Positions 55,301 through 64,000 of a DNA stretch of 64,000 bases are shown here, piece by piece; the stretch's first letter is position 1, and every line of letters starts with the position of its first letter. The notes beneath the pieces are model-generated. The model searched no databases, was not told the DNA's origin, and saw nothing but the letters and a program-made list of their open reading frames with translations. Origin of the DNA: Haemonchus contortus (lineage: Eukaryota; Nematoda; Chromadorea; Rhabditida; Trichostrongylidae); NCBI GenBank assembly GCA_000469685.2, contig LS997567.1, forward strand, positions 23,648,426 through 23,712,425, in the 5' to 3' direction. Made by a program: the position numbers and the translations under genes.

Positions 55301-58300
55301 CACGCACAGCACTCACACGACATACACGACACACAACGGCACACGCGGCACACAAATGACACACTCGCACGCACTTAGCACACACGACACACACGACGCA
55401 CACGACACGCACAGCACACACAACACACACGCACTCACACACACGACACACACGACATACACGGCACACACATGACACAAGTAGCACAAACAACACAGAC
55501 ACGACACACACACGACACACACGACATACACGGCACACATATGACACACATAGCACACACAACACACACACGATACACACACCATATACACGACACACGC
55601 ACACACGCGGCACACACATGGCACACATGACACACACACCACGCACACACACGACATACACGCACACACACACACACACACACGACACACGCATACACGA
55701 CACCCACATGACACGCACACGACACACACATGACACACATAGCACAAACAACACACACGACAAACACGACACACACGGCACACACGACACCCACATGGCA
55801 CGCACACGACACGCACAGCACACATGACACACACACCACGCACACACACGACATACACGCACACACACACGCATACACACGACACACGACACGCACAGCA
55901 CACACATGACACAAAGCACACACAACACACACGACACACCCGACACACACATGACACACGACACTCACAACACTCACATAACACGCACACGACACGCACA
56001 GCACACACGACACACACAGCACACCCGCATACACACGACACACACGGCACACACATGACACACATAGCACACACAACACACACACGACACACACGCACAC
56101 ACGCGGCACACACACAGCACACACACACACGCACACACACACCCGACACACACGACACACACAGCACACCCGCATACACACGACACACACGGCACACACA
56201 TGACACATAGCACAAACAACACACACGACACACACGACACACACATGACACACGACACTCACATGACACGCACACGACACGCACAGCACACACGACACAC
56301 GCACTCACACACACGACACTACACGGCACGCACATGACACACATAGCACACACACAACACACGACACACACAGCACACCCGCATACACACGACACGCACG
56401 CACACACGCGGCACACACATGACACACACACGCACACACACGTGACACAAGCGACACACAAGACACGCACAACACACACGACACACACGCCTACACACGA
56501 CACACACGCACACACACGACACGCACAGCACGCACGACACGCACACACACACGACACGCACGGCACACGCAGGACGTGCACAGCACACACACACACACGA
56601 CACACATGACACACACAGCACACACAACACACACGACACACACGACACACATGACACACACAGCACACACACAACACACACGACACACACAGCACACCCG
56701 CATACACACGACACACACGGCACACACATGACACAGCACACACGACCCACACACCATATACACGACACACACGCACACCCACGGCACACACATGACACAC
56801 ACGACACGCACAGCACACACGACACACACGCACTCACATATACGACACACACGACATACACGGCACACACATGACACACATAGCACGCACACGCACGACA
56901 TACACGCACACACACACACGACACACGCGCATACACGTGACACACTCGTGACACACATAGCACACGCAACACGCACACATATACACGACACACACGCACA
57001 CACACACCACGCACACACACACGACACACACGCATACACACGACACACACGGCACGCACAGCACACACGACACACACGACACACACGCACACACACGACA
57101 CACGCATACACGACACCCACATGACACGCACACGACACACACATGACACACATAGCACACACAACACACACGGCACACACGACACCCACATGGCACGCAC
57201 ACGACACGCACAGCACACATGACACACACACCACGCACACACACGACATACACGCACACACACACGACACACGCATACACGACACCCACATGACACGCAC
57301 ACGACACACACATGACACACATAGCACACACAACACACACGACACACACGACACCCACATGGCACGCACACGACACCCACATGGCACGCACACGACACGC
57401 ACAGCACACATGACACACACACCACGCACACACACACGACATACACGCACACACACACGCATACACACGACACACGACATGCACAGCACACACATGAAAC
57501 AAAGCATACACAACACACACGACACACCCGACACACACATGACACACGACACTCACATAACACGCACACGACACGCACAGCACACACGACACACACAGCA
57601 CACCCGCATACACACGACACACACGGCACACACATGACACACACATGACACACGACACTCACATGACACGCACACGACACGCACAGCACACACGACACAC
57701 GCACTCACACACACGACACACACGGCACGCACAGCACACACGACACACACGACACACACGCACACACACACGACACACGCACACACACGACACACACGCA
57801 CACACGCGGCACACACATGGCACACATGACACACACACCACGCAGACACACGACATACACGCACACACACACACACACACGACACACGCATACACGACAC
57901 CCACATGACACGCACACGACACACACATGACACACATAGCACACACAACACACACGACACACACGACACACACGGCACACACGACACCCACATGGCACGC
58001 ACACGACACGCACAGCACACATGACACACACACCACGCACACACACGACATACACGCACACACACACACGACACACGCATACACGACACCCACATGACAC
58101 GCACACGACACACACATGACACACATAGCACACACAACACACACGACACACACGACACCCACATGGCACGCACACGACACGCACAGCACACATGACACAC
58201 ACACCACGCACACACACGACATACACGCACACACACACACGACACACGCATACACGACACACATGACACACACAGCACAGACACAACACACACGACGCAC

Positions 58301-61300
58301 ACAGCACACCCGCATACACACGACACACACGGCACACACATGACACAGCACACACGACAAACACGACACACACGGCACACACATGACACAGCACACACGA
58401 CCCACACACCATATACACGACACACACGGCACACACGACACCCACATGGCACGCACACGACACGCACAGCACACATGACACACACACCACGCACACACAC
58501 GACATACACGCACACACACACACGACACACGCATACACGACACCCACATGACACGCACACGACACACACATGACACACATAGCACACACAACACACACGA
58601 CACACACGACACCCACATGGCACGCACACGACACGCACAGCACACATGACACACACACACACCACGCACACACACGACATACACGCACACACACACACGA
58701 CACACGCATACACGACACCCACATGACACGCACACGACACACACATGACACACATAGCACACACAACACACACGACAAACACGACACACACGGCACACAC
58801 GACACCCACATGGCACGCACACGACACGCACAGTACGCACGACACACGCACACACACACGACACGCACGGCACACGCAGGACACGCACAGCACACACACA
58901 CGACATACATGACACACACAGCACACACAGCACACACACGACACACACGACACACATGACACACACAGCACACACACAACACACACGACACACACAGCAC
59001 ACCCGCATACACACGACACACACGGCACACACATGACACAGCACACACGACAAACACGACACACACGGCACACACATGACACAGCACACACGACCCACAC
59101 ACCATATACACGACACACACGCACACCCACGGCACACACATGACACACAAGACACGCACAGCACACACGACACACACGCACTCACACATACGACACACAC
59201 GACATACACGGCACACACATGACACACATAGCACGCACACGCACGACATACACGCACACACACACACGACACACGCGCATACACGTGACACACTCGTGAC
59301 ACACATAGCACACGCAACACGAACACATATACACGACACACACGCATACACACGACACACACGGCACGCACAGCACACACGACACACACGACACACACGC
59401 ACACACACGACACACGCACACACACGACACACGCACACACACGACACACACGCACACACGCGGCACACACATGGCACACATGACACACACACCACGCAGA
59501 CACACGACATACACGCACACACACACACACGACACACGCATACACGACACCCACATGACACGCACACGACACACACATGACACACATAGCACACACAACA
59601 CACACGACACACACGACACACACGGCACACACGACACCCACATGGCACGCACACGACACGCACAGCACACATGACACACACACCACGCACACACACGACA
59701 TACACGCACACACACACACGACACACGCATACACGACACCCACATGACACGCACACGACACACACATGACACACATAGCACACACAACACACACGACAAA
59801 CACGACACACACGGCACACACGACACCCACATGGCACGCACACGACACGCACAGCACACATGACACACACAGCACACCCGCATACACACGACACACACGG
59901 CACACACATGACACATAGCACACACAACACACACGACACACACGACACACACATGACACACATAGCACACACAACACACACACACACGACTCACGACACG
60001 CACGACACACACATGACACACATAGCACACACAACACACACACACGACTCACGACACGCACGACACACACGACACCCACATGACACGCACAACGCACACG
60101 GCACACGCAGGAGACACAAAGCACACCCAACACACACGACACACACGCACACACACACACACCACACACACGACACACACGCACACACGCGGCACACACA
60201 TCACACACACCACGCGCATACACGACATACACGTACACACACCATATACACGACACACATGACACACACGACACGCACAGCACACACGACACACATGACA
60301 CACATACGACACACACGACAGCACAGCACACCCGCGTACACACGACACACACGCACGCACATGTGACACACAAGCGACACGCAAGGCACGCACAACACAC
60401 ACGACACACATGCTTACACACGACACATACGTACACACACGACACGCGCAGTACGCACGACACACGCACACACACACGACACACACGACACACACGACAC
60501 ACACAAGGTACACACTACACCCTCATGACACAGCACACACGACACACACGGTACACACACGACACACATGGCACACACATGATACGCACAGCACACACAC
60601 ACACGACATACATGACACACACAGCACACACAACACACACACGACACACACGACACACATGACACACACAGCACACACACAACACACACGACACACACAG
60701 CACACCCGCATACACACGACACACATGGCACACACATGACACAGCACACACGACCCACACACCATATACACGACACACACGCACACCCACGGCACTCACA
60801 TGACACACACGACACGCACAGCACAGACGACACACACGCACTCACACATACGACACACACGACATACACGGCACACACATGACACACATAGCACGCACAC
60901 GCACGACATACACGCACACACACACACACGACACACGCGCATACACGTGACACACTCGTGACACACACAGCACACGCAACACGCACACATGTACACGACA
61001 CACACGCATACACACGACACACACGGCACTCACAGCACACACGACACACACGACACACACGCACACACACGACACACGCACACACACGACACACACGCAC
61101 ACACGCGGCACACACATGGCACACATGACACACACACCACGCAGACACACGACATACACGCACACACACACACACACGACACACGCATACACGACACCCA
61201 CATGACACGCACACGACACGCACAGCACACATGACACACACACCACGCACACACACGACATACACGCACACACACACGACACACGCATACACGACACCCA

Positions 61301-62450
61301 CATGACACGCACACGACACACACATGACACACATAGCACACACAACACACACGACACACACGACACCCACATGGCACGCACACGACACGCACAGCACACA
61401 TGACACACACACACCACGCACACGCACGACATACACGCACACACACACACACGACACACGCATACACGACACCCACATGACACGCACACGACACACACAT
61501 GACACACATAGCACACACAACACACACGACAAACACGACACACACGGCACACACGACACCCACATGGCACGCACACGACACGCACAGTACGCACGACACA
61601 CGCACACACACACGACACACACGACACACACACGGTACACACTACACCCTCATGACACAGCACACACGACACACACGATACACACACGACACACATGGCA
61701 CACACATGATACGCACGCACACATACACGACACGCACAGCACACACGACACACACATCACGCACAGCACACACACACCACACGACATACACGGCACACAA
61801 CGGCACACGAGGCTCACACATGACACACACGACACACACACGCATACACACGACACACACGCACACACGAGACACACCGGACACACATAGCACACACAAC
61901 ACACATACGACACACACGACACACACGGCACACATGGCACACACTACACCCACATGACACGCACAACGTACACGGCACACGCGGGACACGCACAACACAC
62001 ACGACACGCACACGACACACGCGACACGCACACGACACACGCGACACGCACATGACACACATAGCACCCACGACAGACACAAGATACACACGATACACAC
62101 ACGACATACACGATACACACACGACACACCATACACGTGACACACACACACGACACCCACATGGCACACACACGGCACATACGTCGCACACAACACACAC
62201 ACACAACGCACACGGCACACACACGACACGCACACGACACACGCGAAACCCACATGACACACACAGCACACACACGACAGACACACGATACACACGACGC
62301 CCACACGACACACACGACACGTGCAGCACACACAACACACGCACGACACACACCCACATGACACACGCACGACTGACACGACACACACATGACACATACA
62401 GCAAGCACAACAAACAATACTACACACATGCAACGCACAACACACACAGT
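55301..62450 (+). repeat. A/C-rich satellite, right block with higher-order repeats
   Basis: About 7.1 kb of the same short words arranged in higher-order units. A word cccacatggc recurs near 57987, 58158, 58441, 58612 and 58805, mostly in steps of 171-193 bp. Two rare words, catata (56755, 59103, 60763) and ctcgtg (56945, 59293, 60955), recur with matched offsets of 2348 and about 1661 bp, showing larger segmental duplications. The array ends at acacacagtaagaag near 62450. Confidence 0.95.
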
Positions 62451-63281
62451 AAGAAGATGTTCTCATAGAATTTCATATTTTTCACCACAGAGATAGGCGA
62501 CGGTCTGATGACCCACAATGCAGCCTAAACCATCATGCGATAGTAAAATTGACTACGAGAACCGACATGATCCTTCTCACTTGCTACAGCAGCGTAGTAA
62601 AGGACATATGTGAACTCTAAGATCTGTACATTTCTCCCCTGCCAAACACCTTTTCCTCAGAGAAAAAGGATCGGAGCATGTGTCGCCGTGTGCGAATGGG
62701 GCAGAAACTGGTCCTGTTTTTCGTCATAGAGCTTGTGAGGCTACTACACCAATCTAGATACTGCTGTTTCTGCTCAAGAAATGTCTTCCTTATCCACTTA
62801 GCAGATGAATTGATTCGGCAGCCATTTTCCTCAGGCTTGTGCAGGTTCGTGTCGTAAACGTTGTCTAACATTTGTCTGCTAGAGGTAAGACAACTGCTTC
62901 GATGCTTTTTCTTGACCTATCCCCACGTCGTTATTTACTAGACTGTCGTGCGAGAAATGTCGAAAGGGCGAGCGATTTCACGAGGGGAGGATCCCGTGGC
63001 AGGATTTTTGCATCTGCGAGGCTCGTCCTTCAAGAGGCGCCTTCGATGGCTTTTTTAAAGCTAGAAGTGATCGGTTCCCTCCCCACTGTTGAAACCATCC
63101 AGAGGTCAAAACTTCTTAGGTCTTCTCGGACACTACAATCACTGTAGGATTACTTCTAGCACTTCATAAGCAGATGTGATGGTCTAGAACAAAATTTTAG
63201 AAACAAATAAGTTCTCACAATGAGATCAACAAATAATAAAGAAATGGTGTAAAGCAGATTTGTGCAAGCTCCTTCAAATTA
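62451..63281. other. No clear gene after the satellite
   Basis: Apart from the small frame at 62617-62871 nothing is recognisable. Composition returns sharply to normal, with T in usual amount. Confidence 0.4.
62617..62871 (-). CDS. Hypothetical 84-codon frame
   Basis: A minus-strand frame with a plausible-looking, charged peptide (for example WIRKTFLEQKQQYLDW), preceded on its strand by a cag that could be a splice acceptor. I do not recognise it. It could be an exon or transposon debris. Confidence 0.22.
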   Translation of the reverse strand: MLDNVYDTNLHKPEENGCRINSSAKWIRKTFLEQKQQYLDWCSSLTSSMTKNRTSFCPIRTRRHMLRSFFSEEKVFGRGEMYRS

Positions 63282-63807
63282 TTAGGATGAGTGCATGAGA
63301 TCAGCTACATGCCACGAGGTGGAGAGAAGTCTCATAAGTTTGAGAGAAAAGAATCGGAAGTAGGCAAGTGATGGAGATGGGGATGGGTCGCGAATGTACA
63401 TGTAAATGTTAAGATCATGAGCTATTGCATATGAGCTGATACGTTCGTACATTTTAAACAGGACAAGTAGACGTCTAATGGCTTTTTTAGCCTCGTGGTA
63501 CCACACGAGATGTGCATCAGCTTTAGTTGGTTTTGTGAGATAGTATAACATGATAGCATCACGATCCTTGGATGATGTCAAGAGTCCACCACCAGCGGCA
63601 TTGATATTGGGAAGTAGCCATTACCAACAATCGCACCCACTTTAACATGAGCTGATTGTTAATCATGCGGTTCTCTTGCGCGGAGCTCGAAATTCCGAGC
63701 CCGTGAGAATTCCCTTTTCCTAAATTCGCCCGTAGATTCCTATAAAAATTAAGTCGGAAAAGTAGATGATGCAGAACATGTCTACAATAGACCAGGATCA
63801 CCACCAA
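63282..63807 (-). pseudogene. Tc5/pogo-like transposase fragment
   Basis: Third relic of the family at 8.4-10.3 kb, on the minus strand. 63559-63807 gives FYRNLRANLGKG and NQLMLKWVR (compare KKLMLDWVR in Z). 63282-63581 gives MTSSKDRDAIMLYYL, YERISSYAIAHDLNIY and LLSTSWHVADLM, parallel to WTSFRDHEAV, YKRFVSFVIAHDLDF and FLSHSWYAAGYL. The IPPG-QPLD block is lost and the N terminus is missing or beyond the window. Confidence 0.72.
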
Positions 63808-64000
63808 CAGTTTTTGGTCAATAACAGTTTTTGGTCAATGTGGCCGTCGGCCAGAAGGCAAGGTACAGCTGTGAGAGTGGGTGGCAGTAGAGACTAACCG
63901 CATGATTCTTTTTATTTCTTCGAGCATCGACGCCTAAAATCGCAGCGTACATTTACTTCAGAGATCGCACCGTGAAAGTGGCATGCGTGAGCAAGTCAGA
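63808..64000. other. Window end, short tandem duplication
   Basis: An 18-bp unit acagtttttggtcaat occurs twice at 63807-63841. Otherwise nothing is seen. Confidence 0.5.

Noticed and set aside
52125..62466. Very long open frames in the satellite (Cys/Val-rich on minus, Thr/His-rich on plus, up to about 950 codons)
   Set aside because: They exist on several frames at once because the sequence rarely offers stop codons. Composition follows the repeat words and no domain is present.

Overview
The window reads as intergenic, repeat-dominated DNA from a nematode nuclear genome, most likely a clade V parasite such as a hookworm or other strongylid. This is inferred from the element mix: an RTE-type LINE of the kind common in strongylids, Tc4/Tc5-like foldback transposons with a CENP-B-type DNA-binding domain, BEL/Pao retroelements carrying a phlebovirus-like envelope glycoprotein (known from Caenorhabditis Cer elements), a maT-like mariner and a Mutator-like element with a FLYWCH-type finger. 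I find no convincing host protein gene, rRNA or functional tRNA gene. Almost every coding stretch is a decayed transposase or polyprotein.

Layout. 0-3.2 kb: RTE LINE on the minus strand (endonuclease, reverse transcriptase, C-terminal region, GAA-type tail). 3.2-6.4 kb: GC-box degenerate tandem repeats in inverted orientation, a second LINE fragment, an LTR-like repeat and a foldback. 6.4-10.9 kb: nested Tc5-like foldback elements with two decayed transposases and tRNA-like sequences inside the terminal inverted repeats. 11-14 kb: two MITEs with about 9-bp target duplications in otherwise featureless DNA. 14-16.9 kb: Penelope-like element with reverse transcriptase and GIY-YIG domains, flanked by inverted hammerhead-ribozyme-like motifs and split by a MITE. 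17.5-18.2 kb: 145-bp minisatellite. 18.5-18.9 kb: foldback with an 8-bp minisatellite. 20.8-32.0 kb: LTR-like direct repeats bracketing a BEL/Pao element whose pol is broken but whose 858-codon integrase-tail/envelope frame is open, with a gag fragment lying downstream of env. 34.0-39.8 kb: LTR-like repeat, then a Mutator-like element with long terminal inverted repeats. 40.8-42.4 kb: a foldback and a second, gutted Penelope-like element. 42.8-49.2 kb: a second, minus-strand, badly decayed BEL/Pao copy. 49.2-51.9 kb: a three-level insertion stack (foldback, mariner, MITE). 52.2-62.45 kb: about 9 kb of A/C-rich satellite with higher-order structure, interrupted by a hAT-like element. 63.3-63.8 kb: another Tc5-like transposase fragment.

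The region looks like heterochromatin-type accumulation: elements land in elements, and insertion order can be read from intact target duplications. The most unusual items are the T-poor A/C satellite, the paired hammerhead motifs around both Penelope-like copies, tRNA-like sequences inside transposon inverted repeats, the open envelope frame in an otherwise dead retroelement, and a gag fragment placed after env.
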